From positions 1-64,000 of the forward strand of contig NZ_CANLNB010000002.1 in assembly GCF_947492455.1 (NCBI RefSeq): a DNA stretch of 64,000 bases. The letters run 5' to 3'. Both the position numbers and the translations under genes were made by a program. Under the pieces are notes generated by a model. That model saw nothing but the letters and a program-made list of their open reading frames with translations, ran no database searches and was not told the origin of the DNA. This DNA comes from an uncultured Aliiroseovarius sp. (GTDB lineage Bacteria; Pseudomonadota; Alphaproteobacteria; Rhodobacterales; Rhodobacteraceae). Below are positions 24,913-33,836 of the stretch, piece by piece (positions within the stretch are counted from its first letter, which is position 1; each line of letters opens with the position of its first letter).

Positions 24913-26988
24913 TTACTTGCTGACCCAGACCTCGACCCGGCGGTTCAGAGCGCGGCCGTCTTCCGTGTCATTACACGATGACGGTGCAATTTCGCCAAAA
25001 CCCATAACCTTGATGTTCAAACCGTTCAGTTCGCCGTTTCTAGCGGCGGCTTCAACCTCGCTGCGGGCTTGGTTGGCGCGGGTGACTGACAGAGACTGGT
25101 TGCGACCAAACGCACCGACCGAGTCCGCAAAGCCAACCAGAACGACGTCCGAACCTGCGGGCAGGTCCTTCAGATATTGCACCAGACGCGGCAGTTCCCC
25201 GCGGGCCTTTTCGTCCAGACGGGCCGAACCTGTTCCGAACCGGAACGTGGTCGACAGACGGTCATACTTACCGATGGCGTCCAGCATATCGTCGGCGACC
25301 CGGGCCTCGGCGCCGGGCAGCGTGGCCGTTTGCAAAGCCGCCACGCGGGCGTCAGAGGGGCTTTGAACGCGGCGGGCGACGTCGAGGTTTACCAGACCCG
25401 CCTGGGCAATCAGGGCGTCAGCCTCTTCCGAGGTTGCAAAATCTAGGATCTGCTTGGCATCGGCGTTCAGTGTGTCCCCGCGGTTATACAGATACAGGCG
25501 GCGTCCAAGCGAATATTCTTCGGTCTTGGCCGAGAACGCGTCAGGAGAGGACGCAATCCCACACGCGCTGACCAGCGAAATCGGCTTTAGCCCTTCAAGG
25601 CTGGCATAGCTGACATAGCCGATGGCGCTTGGGTCCTGTTTGATCATCTCGACCACATCCGCAGCACTTTCTGCAACGGCTTGGTTGCTGCCAGATGCGC
25701 TACCACCTTCAAGAACGCGGTCCTCGAAGAATGCGCGTGCGTCTGACTCCGCACCTTGCGAGATCACTTTGATGGGGCCGCTCTGGCTGCTGATCTGCGA
25801 CCAATCGGTGATGATGCCGCCATAGATCGCGCCCAAATTCTCCATCGAGATCTGATCTAGCGCATTGTCGGGATGGGTGACGATCACCAGGTTATCAAGG
25901 GCGATCAGATGCTCTTGATCGGCGCTGACCAGGTCCCCGGCGCCGGCCACAGCGAAGGAAGCAACCTCGGCGGGCAGGGCGTGCCGTGCGGACATTGCGA
26001 TCTGTGCTTGACCATTTCCAAGGTCCTGAATGGCGCGCTGGGACGATGCCGAGGCAATCAGGTACGCGCCCAAGCGATCACCGTTGCCGCCATCGGAAAT
26101 CAAGCTGGCCACCTTGCCGTCTTGATCCGCGCTGTCGGTGACTTCGACCACGGCGCCTTTCGAAGCGGCGTAGCCACTGATCAACAGCGGCATCATTTTC
26201 GCACCGATCAGATCGGGACCGGAAATCGTAAAGCTGATCTCGATCGGTGTGTCATCGCGCGCCGCGCTGGTGTCGGCGTCCGCGCTGTCGACCTCGATGA
26301 TTTCCGAACCGATGGTGGGGCAGGCAGGGCCTTCGCATTTCACGGTACTTGCGCTGACACGCAGTTCACCAAGATTGGTTTTGATGACGTATTTGCCGTT
26401 GGTCACTTCAACCAGATCGCCCACGAATTTCAGATTTCCGTCAAAGGATGTCAGGGTCACGCGGGGGTCATCCGCGTTAATCTTGATGTTCTCTGGGATG
26501 GTTTCGGCCTGCTCAAGCGACTCGACAACAACCTGCGGGCAGCCGCCCCCGACACAGGTCACACTGTTGGTCGCGATCTGCAGATCACCCAGCTGCGTGC
26601 GCACAATATAGTTGCCATTTTCGATGGCGATCAGGTTGCCTTCGAACTTCAGCGCGCCATCAAATGATTGCAGCGAAACCGGCCCCCCTTTGAAGTCCGC
26701 GGGGGTACTATCGGCGCTGGCAACCTTGGTTGCGGGTTCCTCGAGGACTGGGCAGGCATCGCCCTCGCAAACCACGCCATCTGCGCCAATTGCGATATTT
26801 CCAAGATTCGTGTTCAGGATGTATTTACCGTCTTTGAATTCGATCAGTTCCCCGACAAATTTTAACGTTCCATCGGCTGATTGAAGCGTAACGTCAGAGG
26901 CAAAAGCAACGGCAGGCAGCTGCAGTGCTCCAAGAATGGTGGTCGTCTTTAAAAAGCGCTTGATGGTGCCAAGTGTGACCATTTTCAC
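24913..26988 (-). CDS. Secreted triple-repeat / phosphate-binding-like / OmpA-domain protein
   Basis: A 691-residue protein. Residues 1-31 are a signal peptide (GALQLPAVAFA). Three 48-residue repeats follow at about 33-80, 104-151 and 177-224, each of the form V(T/S)LxSxDGxLKFxGxL and ending in a CxxxxCP motif. Residues about 248-500 resemble a PstS-like binding protein (SFTISGPDLIGAKMMPLL, LIALDNLVIVTHPDN, LGAIYGGIITDWSQI). The last ~120 residues are an OmpA C-domain (VLVGFADSVGAFGRNQSLS, GRALNRRVEVWV) that should bind peptidoglycan. The GTG at 26988 was chosen for its GAGGAG box; an ATG at 26982 is possible. Divergent from the rhodanese gene. The function is unknown; an envelope sensor is plausible. 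Confidence 0.88.
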   Translation of the reverse strand: MKMVTLGTIKRFLKTTTILGALQLPAVAFASDVTLQSADGTLKFVGELIEFKDGKYILNTNLGNIAIGADGVVCEGDACPVLEEPATKVASADSTPADFKGGPVSLQSFDGALKFEGNLIAIENGNYIVRTQLGDLQIATNSVTCVGGGCPQVVVESLEQAETIPENIKINADDPRVTLTSFDGNLKFVGDLVEVTNGKYVIKTNLGELRVSASTVKCEGPACPTIGSEIIEVDSADADTSAARDDTPIEISFTISGPDLIGAKMMPLLISGYAASKGAVVEVTDSADQDGKVASLISDGGNGDRLGAYLIASASSQRAIQDLGNGQAQIAMSARHALPAEVASFAVAGAGDLVSADQEHLIALDNLVIVTHPDNALDQISMENLGAIYGGIITDWSQISSQSGPIKVISQGAESDARAFFEDRVLEGGSASGSNQAVAESAADVVEMIKQDPSAIGYVSYASLEGLKPISLVSACGIASSPDAFSAKTEEYSLGRRLYLYNRGDTLNADAKQILDFATSEEADALIAQAGLVNLDVARRVQSPSDARVAALQTATLPGAEARVADDMLDAIGKYDRLSTTFRFGTGSARLDEKARGELPRLVQYLKDLPAGSDVVLVGFADSVGAFGRNQSLSVTRANQARSEVEAAARNGELNGLNIKVMGFGEIAPSSCNDTEDGRALNRRVEVWVSK
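26317..26892 (-). repeat. Three tandem 48-residue coding repeats with CxxxxCP ends
   Basis: Within the OmpA/PBP protein, three units share VTLxSxDGxLKFVGxLIExxxGKYxxxTxLGxLxI and end VVCEGDACP, VTCVGGGCP and VKCEGPACP. Spacing is 71 and 73 residues, with acidic linkers. Each unit offers one possible disulfide. They probably arose by internal duplication. Confidence 0.8.
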
Positions 26989-27467
26989 GGCAATCTCCTC
27001 TGATTGTTCTTATAAAATACAGACCTTTAAGTGGTAAAACTTGATGTGGCCCATAGCTGCTTATGTCGGTTGCTTCGGCATTTTGTAGGCCGAAAGTTTG
27101 AAGTTTGGTAAGCACTATATTTGGACAAAATGGGGCAATAATCGGGCATTGTTTCCGATTTTTTTACGCCGAGGACGCGAATCAGGCGACTTCTATAGGT
27201 GGTATTCATATAGTTTGACCTGAAAATAAGTGTCGTTGGGTCAATCAACGTAGACTTTTGGTCAGGGTGTTGAAATTTTTATCCGTTAACAGCGGAACAA
27301 TCCGGGCCTTTCGCCATAAATTGTCCACATTCATCACCAAACATCACATGTTAACCTACCCCGCTGAGTGACCCCTTTTCGGGTGTGGATGAGCACTGTG
27401 TATGAGTGTTCGTGATGTGAGTGCCTCGCCCAGTCAGTACTTGGGACATTAACATTAGGAGATACAC
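26989..27467. promoter_or_regulatory. Divergent promoter region of the envelope module
   Basis: 479 AT-rich bases between the OmpA/PBP gene and the rhodanese gene. Around 27139-27167 AATCGG and CCGATT can pair around a 9-base loop, followed by a T run on the plus strand. This terminator-like hairpin lies upstream of the rhodanese gene. Short frames here are not convincing. No operator was recognised. Confidence 0.35.
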
Positions 27468-28127
27468 ATGCGCTCTGCGTCATCTATTGCTTTTCGAATG
27501 CTCGCCGGTCTGGGTTTGGCAGCAACGCTTTCATTGCCGGTATCGGCGCAAGAGGTTTTTATCACCCAAGAGCTGCCGTTCTTTGAATTCGACAACGGGG
27601 TCGAGTTCCACGTCATCGAACGAAATCAAGACACAGACGCGACCATTCCGGATGCTTTCGCCAAGACCTCGCGCAAATGTCCGCCGTTCTGTATCGAACC
27701 GATGCAGGTTGCCGAAGGCGTCACGACCCTTGGAGAGCTGGAGCTTCTGAAGTTCCTTGAAGAGAAGGTGCAGGACGGCAAGGGCGCTCTGATCGACGCC
27801 CGGGTCGAGACCTGGTATCGCGGTGGCACCATCCCCGGATCTATCAACATCGCCTTCAACCTGTTTGAAAACCCGGAAGAGAACCCGTTCCTTTCCCCGG
27901 TGCTGCAGCTCTTCGGTGCTGTTCAATCCGGTGACGGGTCGTGGGATTTCACCAACGCCAAAGAACTTGCGCTGTTCTGCAATGGCCCATGGTGTGGTCA
28001 GTCGCCACGCGCGATCCGCAATCTGCTGTCGATCGGGTATCCAGCTGAGAAGCTGAATTATTACCGTGGTGGTATGCAGGCATGGCTTAGCCTTGGCATG
28101 TCCGTCCACGTTCCGGAATCGAGCTGA
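27468..28127 (+). CDS. Secreted rhodanese-domain protein with CxxxxC motif
   Basis: A 219-residue protein with a signal peptide (IAFRMLAGLGLAATLSLPVSA). The rhodanese-like fold spans about residues 85-210: GALIDARVETWYRGGTIPGS, then the active-site loop LFCNGPWCGQSPRAIRNLL and YYRGGMQAW. The loop Cys is present but belongs to a C-N-G-P-W-C pair, and there is a second pair in KCPPFCIEP, so disulfide chemistry is as likely as sulfur transfer. It acts in the periplasm. The ATG at 27468 follows AGGAGA. The stop overlaps the next ATG by one base. Partner genes are the repeat/PBP/OmpA protein and the Ser/Thr kinase. Confidence 0.88.
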   Translation: MRSASSIAFRMLAGLGLAATLSLPVSAQEVFITQELPFFEFDNGVEFHVIERNQDTDATIPDAFAKTSRKCPPFCIEPMQVAEGVTTLGELELLKFLEEKVQDGKGALIDARVETWYRGGTIPGSINIAFNLFENPEENPFLSPVLQLFGAVQSGDGSWDFTNAKELALFCNGPWCGQSPRAIRNLLSIGYPAEKLNYYRGGMQAWLSLGMSVHVPESS

Positions 28128-28648
28128 TGAAAGCAGGGCATATGCTAAATACCCTAAAGTACTTTGCCGTTATCACAGCGATTTCAGTTCCGGCTGCAAG
28201 CCACGCGCAGGTGATGGCGCCGTCCATCGCCCAGCCGCAGGGGCAGGTGGTTCAGGCTGGCTATGATGATCTGAAAGAAACCGAGAAACGCCGCTTGGAT
28301 TTCTACGCGCAGAAGATCGTGATCGAGATTTTGGCCACGGTGAAGGCCAATGAAGACGGAGATACCGCCGGTTTCAACAAGCATGGCAATGCGATGAAGT
28401 CGACTGCGGAACGCTATCTTGAGGCGGCCGAGAAGGCAGGTTTGACAGAATCCGAGGCTGATTTCGTATTCCATCAGCATCTGATCACCGGATATGAAGG
28501 CCCTCTCCCAGCCTTCATGGTAACCAGCACGGGACCAGCGGGCATTCGCGCGCTGATCTCTTTGCTGGTTCCAGAAACCAGTGTGTCCGAGACCGACTAT
28601 CTGGATTCCATCCGCAATGCCGGTGGCGATACCTTCGGAAGCAACTAA
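28127..28648 (+). CDS. Small secreted protein of unknown function
   Basis: A 173-residue frame (168 if starting at the ATG at 28142, which fits the signal peptide better). The N-terminus MLNTLKYFAVITAISVPAAS ends at a likely cleavage site SHA-Q. The mature part is mostly helical and charged (DDLKETEKRRLDFYAQKIVI, KSTAERYLEAAEKAGLTESE). No domain recognised. The stop of the rhodanese gene overlaps its first ATG by one base, so the two are cotranslated. A terminator follows about 125 bases downstream. Confidence 0.75.
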   Translation: MKAGHMLNTLKYFAVITAISVPAASHAQVMAPSIAQPQGQVVQAGYDDLKETEKRRLDFYAQKIVIEILATVKANEDGDTAGFNKHGNAMKSTAERYLEAAEKAGLTESEADFVFHQHLITGYEGPLPAFMVTSTGPAGIRALISLLVPETSVSETDYLDSIRNAGGDTFGSN

Positions 28649-28772
28649 ACCCCACCGGGCGCGCAGAACCTGAATTGGAGGGGCTGCGCGCGCGGTTTGT
28701 TGCTTCTGGACCAGACTGCCAGTCAGGGCTTGATCCGGGCCAGAACCTAGGCAGCACCAACCATTCTATGAC

Positions 28773-28807
28773 AAAGCCCCCGCATAAACTATGCAGGGGC
28801 TTTGTTT
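28773..28807 (+). terminator. Intrinsic terminator of the rhodanese operon, also facing the kinase gene end
   Basis: AAAGCCCC.GCATA pairs with TATGC.GGGGCTTT around AAC with a single mismatch (28773-28803), followed by GTTTT on the plus strand. It lies between the convergent small secreted protein and kinase genes and could serve both. Confidence 0.82.
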
Positions 28808-28825
28808 TGTGCAGTGTCCGCTGTG

Positions 28826-31051
28826 TTAGTTGGCGGTTTCCGGTGCATAGGTCATCGACACGAACCACAGGCTGTCGTTTCGGGTGACCGCGAAGTTGTA
28901 CTTGGTCGTACCGGTTTCGATCTCGCGGCGCAGGATCTCGGCCATGGCGGTCTCGGTCTCGATCGCCTCGTTTCCGGGCATCAAGGCCACAATGCGATCC
29001 CCCGGAAGCAGCCCCGTCTTGCCGGTGCTCGTGCCGTCGACAACGGTGGTGACCCAGACGTCGTTTTGAAGCTGTGTATGGAAGCGCAAGCCGTTGGGCA
29101 GGCTGGTTTCCTTCAGGGCCGGCAGGGTTATGTCTTTCGACGACACGACCCCGACATCGCTTTCGAACGAGAACGTGGCCGTCACCTGATCGCCCGCGGC
29201 ATAGGCAGCGGTTTCGCTGATGATCTGCGGGATTTCGGTCAGTGTTTTGACCGCGATACCATTCACAGATGTGATCCGCTGGCCGGGGTTGACTTGGTCT
29301 CCGAATGCGCCGCCTGCAAACAGGACGACATTGGGATCCGACAGGTTGGGAAGCACGGGGAATTCGACGACATTGGCCGTGCGAACCCCGAAGATTTCTT
29401 CGACTTGCTCGGCCGCCATGATGAGCGGTTCGGGTTCGGGTTCCGGCACCGGTTCGGGTTCGACCACAACCGGGGCAATCGGCTCGGCTGCGGCGAGCTC
29501 AATTGGTGCGCTGGCCGTGTCTGCTGTTTCGTCTGTTTCAGCTACGTCCTGAGATGCGGGAACACCGTCTTCTGCCTGTGCGAGCACGGCCTCAGGTTCC
29601 GCAACTGGTTCTACAGGAGCTGCGGGTGTCAGATCGACCGCCGCTTGGGCGGCCATCTCATCCGCGCGGCTTGCGTCCGCTGTCGGTTGAGGGGCAGGGG
29701 GCGTGGCTTCGGGCTGTTCGGTGACGGCGCCCGGAGCCGGAGCTGCCTCGGCGATCTGAGTGACCGGCTCTGAAGTGGATGCGGTTGCCGCTGCCGCGAC
29801 CTGAGCATCCGCCACAGGCGTCGCATCCTTTGAACTACCCATCATGAAGAACCCACCAGCGCCGACAGCAACCAATGCAAGTGCGCCAAAGACCACGGCC
29901 TTGTTGCCCCCACCGGATCCATTTGTCACCACCGTGACGGAGGAAGTATTCTTCGGCGTAGTCTGGGTCAGGCCTTCACTGCGCGCGGTTGTCGCGACAT
30001 CTTCATCACCGTTTAGCAGAGCGGTTACGATGGCTTCTGCGTGCTCGTTTGCTGGTTTTTCTTCAGTCCGATCCAGCGCCACGATGACCGAGCTTGCCTT
30101 GCCGCTGAACTCTTCGAATTGCACATCGGGCCCACGGAACATGCGCAGCCACTCAAGTGCGGATTGGACGCGGTTGACGACATGGACTTCCATCGCTTTG
30201 TCTAGCGCTTCAAGGAAGCCCTTGGGATAGCCCTCAAATCGTCCAGTCAGCGGCACGTATGGGTCAGGCGTGTCATTGTTGAAGGCATCCAGCCGCGACT
30301 TCCCGTCGACCGGGCGCGCGCCGCTGATGGCGTGATAGAGCGTGGCCGCCAGAACATAGAGATCGCTTGTCACGTCCTGTTCCGCGCCACGGGCATAGAA
30401 TTCATGGGGCGAGTATCCGTCTTTCACCACGCGCAATGACAATAGCGCAGCCGAGCTTCCAGTCGTCAGCTCGCGTGCCGCACCGAAGTCAATCAGCAGC
30501 GGTTCGCCATCTTCGTCAATCAGAATATTGTCGGGCGAGATATCGCGATGAAGCATCCCGTTATCATGGATGAAGGACACCGCAGACAGCATTTTTTCGG
30601 TCACGCAGACGAAGAACTCGGGCGAGGTATCGTTCCGTGTGTTCTGCACATAGTCCAGCAAATCTCCACCGCGGATCAAGTCCATCGCAAGATAGGCGGT
30701 TTGGTTGTACTCAAAGACCTGATGCACATTCACGATATTCGGATGCACCAAGCGTGCGTGATTGCGCGCTTCTTGGATGAACAGACCGATAATGGCTTTC
30801 AGGTCTTCCGCATATTCCGGGTCAGCGGCTTCCACATTGCTACCCACGCGACGGCACAGGGCGCCGGGGTAGCATTCTTTGATGACCACCTGCCGTTCCA
30901 GGCTGTCGCGCGCCAGATAGGTGATCCCGAAGCCACCACTGCTGAGAAAGCGCAAAATCTCGTACTGACCGTGAAGCAATGTTTCACCGGGCTGCAGCAC
31001 GTCGACCTGAGGGGTTTGTACATCTTTACCAGTGGCCTGGGTTTGGCTCAT
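28826..31051 (-). CDS. Membrane Ser/Thr protein kinase (Hanks type) with PDZ-like C-terminus
   Basis: A 741-residue protein. Residues ~20-290 are a complete kinase: glycine loop SSGGFGITYLARD, Lys in VVIKECYPG, catalytic HRDISPDNIL, DFG in LIDFGAARE, and SPHEFYARG near the substrate loop. One membrane helix (VVFGALALVAVGAGGFFMM, ~380) is followed by a long Ala/Pro/Glu-rich linker. The C-terminal ~180 residues look like one or two PDZ-type units (NPGQRITSVNGIAVKTLTEI, TGLLPGDRIVALMPG). The kinase is cytoplasmic and the C-terminus is probably periplasmic. The ATG at 31051 was chosen for its AGGT box. It is convergent with the rhodanese pair; the substrate is unknown. Confidence 0.92.
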   Translation of the reverse strand: MSQTQATGKDVQTPQVDVLQPGETLLHGQYEILRFLSSGGFGITYLARDSLERQVVIKECYPGALCRRVGSNVEAADPEYAEDLKAIIGLFIQEARNHARLVHPNIVNVHQVFEYNQTAYLAMDLIRGGDLLDYVQNTRNDTSPEFFVCVTEKMLSAVSFIHDNGMLHRDISPDNILIDEDGEPLLIDFGAARELTTGSSAALLSLRVVKDGYSPHEFYARGAEQDVTSDLYVLAATLYHAISGARPVDGKSRLDAFNNDTPDPYVPLTGRFEGYPKGFLEALDKAMEVHVVNRVQSALEWLRMFRGPDVQFEEFSGKASSVIVALDRTEEKPANEHAEAIVTALLNGDEDVATTARSEGLTQTTPKNTSSVTVVTNGSGGGNKAVVFGALALVAVGAGGFFMMGSSKDATPVADAQVAAAATASTSEPVTQIAEAAPAPGAVTEQPEATPPAPQPTADASRADEMAAQAAVDLTPAAPVEPVAEPEAVLAQAEDGVPASQDVAETDETADTASAPIELAAAEPIAPVVVEPEPVPEPEPEPLIMAAEQVEEIFGVRTANVVEFPVLPNLSDPNVVLFAGGAFGDQVNPGQRITSVNGIAVKTLTEIPQIISETAAYAAGDQVTATFSFESDVGVVSSKDITLPALKETSLPNGLRFHTQLQNDVWVTTVVDGTSTGKTGLLPGDRIVALMPGNEAIETETAMAEILRREIETGTTKYNFAVTRNDSLWFVSMTYAPETAN

Positions 31052-31392
31052 TGAGTTGACCTGCATCTTTTAATTTTCGCGCAATAGGAGTCAGCTTGTG
31101 ACTGTTTAGAACTTGGTAAAATGCAACCACTAGTAATTCATATAACTTAACTTGTGAATTTAGACATAAATGCGGCAGAGGCGTGGATTCGGTATGACTC
31201 TGCGTAACAAAGAGGTGACGGGTAAGTCATTGTTGCGCTAACAGAAAATGTAACCCAAAGGTCAGTTTTGGTCCGACGAGAGGCTAACCAGAGCCTACGC
31301 CATACCCGCCAGCAGCTTATACCGGCTACGCCCGCTACTTATTTCAGAAGTAGGCGCGAGGTTCCGGTGGAACGTCGCAAGCCACAAAAGAA
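31052..31392. other. Upstream region of the kinase gene
   Basis: About 340 bases with no gene. AT-rich from 31070 to 31180, where the kinase promoter is expected. Around 31336-31354 CTACTT and AAGTAG can form a small hairpin. Nothing else recognised. Confidence 0.35.
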
Positions 31393-31424
31393 AAGGCGAC
31401 CTTGGGGAGACACGAGGTCGCCTT
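31393..31424 (-). terminator. Intrinsic terminator of the GFA operon
   Basis: AAGGCGACCT (31393-31402) pairs with AGGTCGCCTT (31415-31424). On the minus strand the stem is followed by TTTCTTTT. It lies 34 bases past the GFA stop. Confidence 0.85.
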
Positions 31425-31457
31425 CTGGTTTAATCTCCGGGGCATGAAGGGGTGAGC

Positions 31458-31889
31458 CTATTCCGGCAGTTCCTTTCCACTTCCACCAGCTTCAGACGGC
31501 ATGTCGTTAAATTTCGGAAGGCCATCGTGCATGCGCAGGACGGTCTCGGCATAGTGAACATGCAGGGCGGGTTGGAACTCCAGATCCGGCAACATGGCGG
31601 CATAGATGTCGACCAGCCCCATCTCAGGGTGGTCCGTCATCAGGTGGCCACCGCAGGATGTGCAGTATTTCCGGTGGCTTTGAGGGGTCTTGCAATAGGT
31701 CGCTATGTGTTCTTCGCCTGATGTGATGGTCAGGCTGGTAGGATCCCACAGCGAGAAGGCATTGACGGGCGCTGCCGACCACGTTCTGCACGATGTACAG
31801 TGGCAATAGCCCATCCCAGCAGGGGTGCCTTTGACTGTGAAGGTGACTTTTCCGCAGAAACAGCTTCCGTGATAGGTTTGATCTGACAT
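31458..31889 (-). CDS. GFA-family (CENP-V/Gfa-like) zinc-binding protein
   Basis: A 143-residue GFA-fold protein. The zinc-binding Cys residues occur as GSCFCGKVTF, YCHCTSCRTW and KYCTSCGGHL, in the usual order. Founding members were described as glutathione-dependent formaldehyde-activating enzymes, but for most family members, including this one, the reaction is not known. The ATG at 31889 follows AGGAGA. It is the third gene after a methyltransferase and a nitrilase, 21 bases from the latter, so a role in handling a product of the nitrilase or of methyl transfer is possible. Confidence 0.88.
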   Translation of the reverse strand: MSDQTYHGSCFCGKVTFTVKGTPAGMGYCHCTSCRTWSAAPVNAFSLWDPTSLTITSGEEHIATYCKTPQSHRKYCTSCGGHLMTDHPEMGLVDIYAAMLPDLEFQPALHVHYAETVLRMHDGLPKFNDMPSEAGGSGKELPE

Positions 31890-31910
31890 GGGAATTCTCC
31901 TTTTCTGTGG

Positions 31911-32846
31911 TTAATCGGTGAAGGTTGCGGGCGGTTGCGCTGCGCGGTTGACCGACAGGCTGAAGACATCCGGGCGGGCATAGTGGCCGGCCACGTCGAA
32001 CTTGCGACGCGAGGCGCGGGCCTCGGCGGGATCGATATCGGCCATCAGAAGGCCTTTTTCGCGATGCATCGGGCCAGCCATCACGCCGCCGAACGGCTTG
32101 TAGATCACGGCGTCGCCGGGGTTCACCCATTCGTCCTTATTCGGGAACAGCTCGTCGAAATGAGGGATGTCGGTTGGGATATCCGCAACCTCAAGCGCGG
32201 TGGCGCAGCCGATCACCCAGCAGCCGCCTTCGCGTGCGATATGCTGCATCGTTGCCTGCCATGTGTCGCCGCTGTCCCATGTGGGCGCGACATAGATGTC
32301 GATGTCTTGGGCGTACATCGCGAAGCGCGCCAAGGGCATGTAGTTTTCCCAGCAGATCAGCGCGCCGATCCGGCCCACGGCGGTGTCGACCACCTTCAGG
32401 CCCGACCCATCCCCAAACCCCCAGACCATGCGTTCCGGGTTGGTCGGCATCAGCTTGCGGTGATTGTTTGCGATGGTGCCGTCCGCATCGATGATCACGC
32501 AGGAATTATAAAGGGTCGAGCCTGACACCGCCCCGTCCAACTCCTGATACCCCGCGACAATCACTATCTCGTGCTCGCGTGCGGCGTCTTGCAGCGGGGT
32601 CATGCCGCCGTGGCTCAGGTCAATGGAATTGGCCTGCATGCGGGTAAACAGCTCGTCGGTTTTTCCCATGCCCGCGCCGGGCGGCAGGCGCCAGACGAAG
32701 GTGGGATAGCCGGGGAACCAGGCCTCGGGAAAGACGATCAGCTTGGTGCCGTCAGCGGCGGCCTTTTCGATCAATCCGACAGCGCGTTCCATGCTGGCGG
32801 CCAGATCAAGATAGACGGGCGGTTCTTGAACAACTGCGGTTTTCAT
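31911..32846 (-). CDS. Nitrilase
   Basis: A 311-residue nitrilase-superfamily protein of the true nitrilase branch. The triad is visible: Glu in IVFPEAWFPGYP, Lys in NNHRKLMPTNPERMVW, Cys in ALICWENYMPLARFAMYAQ. The CWENYMPL context is typical of enzymes that hydrolyse nitriles to acids and ammonia (branch 1) and differs from the amidase at 14078. Its ATG overlaps the methyltransferase stop (ATGA). The organisation suggests use of a nitrile or cyanogenic compound; the natural substrate is unknown. Confidence 0.92.
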   Translation of the reverse strand: MKTAVVQEPPVYLDLAASMERAVGLIEKAAADGTKLIVFPEAWFPGYPTFVWRLPPGAGMGKTDELFTRMQANSIDLSHGGMTPLQDAAREHEIVIVAGYQELDGAVSGSTLYNSCVIIDADGTIANNHRKLMPTNPERMVWGFGDGSGLKVVDTAVGRIGALICWENYMPLARFAMYAQDIDIYVAPTWDSGDTWQATMQHIAREGGCWVIGCATALEVADIPTDIPHFDELFPNKDEWVNPGDAVIYKPFGGVMAGPMHREKGLLMADIDPAEARASRRKFDVAGHYARPDVFSLSVNRAAQPPATFTD

Positions 32847-33709
32847 TGGATGTCCTTTCCATTGCGGCCCGAGACGACGACCATTTCACAGGGGCCGACA
32901 AAGCCGTTTTCAGTTTCATAAGCAGACAAGGCGTCTGCGATTTCGTCCCAGACGCTTTCCTGTTCCGCGCTGCTGAGGCCCGACAGCATCTGGTGCAGCG
33001 CTCCAAAGCTTTCTTTCTCGAACCGCAAACAGTCCGCGGCATGGGGCAGGCGCAGCGGCGCCTCGATCACACGTTCTTCGATGTCGTCGAACCCCGCGGT
33101 CTGCAGTACGTCTGCCAGCACGCCTGCGCCACCAAGGCTGAAGGGGCCGGGTTGTCCGGGCAGGGGCGGCGGCAGGGCCGCGCGTTCGCGGATGATCGAC
33201 ACCGGGGTCGAAAAGAACCCGTTGCGATCCGGCGTGGAGTAGACCATCGCCGCGAACCGCCCGCCGGGTTTCAGCGCCCTGCGGATACGCCCCAGTGCGG
33301 CTTGTTGGTCGGGGAAATAGATCAGGCCAACACGCGAGATCGCTGCATCGAATGAGGCTGCGGGCACGTCCAGAACCTCGCCATCAGCAACCAGAGTGTC
33401 CAATTGGTCATGTCCAGCAGCGCGCGCGTTCTCGGCGGCGAACTCGAGGATGTTTTCCGAGATGTCGGTGGCCAGCACCCGGCCCGTTGGACCAACCCGC
33501 GCGGCAGCGACAAGGGATTGCTCACCAGCCCCTGCGGCCACGTCCAGAACATGGCTACCATGCGAGATCGCGGCCATATCCAACATGGCCTCGGTCGCTG
33601 GTCCCAGCCATTGGTTCAGAACTCGCCCCCAGTCATTCCACGCTTTTGCAGCGTCCTGCCACTGGGCGTGCGTTGTTGTCTTGTACGTTTCTGCATTGAA
33701 CGCGGTCAT
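32843..33709 (-). CDS. Class I SAM-dependent methyltransferase
   Basis: A 288-residue methyltransferase of the Methyltransf_11/25 type. Motif I is HVLDVAAGAGEQSLVAA, an acidic residue in VLATDISENILEFA follows, and FDAAISRVGLIYFPDQQAAL is the post-motif region typical of UbiE-like enzymes. The ATG at 33709 follows AGGAGG; an earlier Met (33748) lacks a box. It is the first gene of the methyltransferase-nitrilase-GFA operon and divergent from the CadC-like regulator. The acceptor is unknown. Confidence 0.88.
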   Translation of the reverse strand: MTAFNAETYKTTTHAQWQDAAKAWNDWGRVLNQWLGPATEAMLDMAAISHGSHVLDVAAGAGEQSLVAAARVGPTGRVLATDISENILEFAAENARAAGHDQLDTLVADGEVLDVPAASFDAAISRVGLIYFPDQQAALGRIRRALKPGGRFAAMVYSTPDRNGFFSTPVSIIRERAALPPPLPGQPGPFSLGGAGVLADVLQTAGFDDIEERVIEAPLRLPHAADCLRFEKESFGALHQMLSGLSSAEQESVWDEIADALSAYETENGFVGPCEMVVVSGRNGKDIQ

Positions 33710-33836
33710 CCTGTGTCCTCCTGTCAAAACTTGTCTGAAAGCTTGCAAAACAGGGCCGAAAAAAGTCCCGACGGTTTTCCAACGGTTTCCCGATTTTTGC
33801 GCTATGATGAAAAAAAACCCATGAAAGCGAGCGCTT

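Noticed and set aside
27027-27248. 73-codon minus-strand frame in the divergent promoter
   Set aside because: AT-rich, no ribosome site and no protein-like pattern.
28826-31051. Type VI secretion PpkA kinase
   Set aside because: No Tss, TagF, PppA or Fha genes lie nearby, and the C-terminus is PDZ-like instead of a von Willebrand domain.
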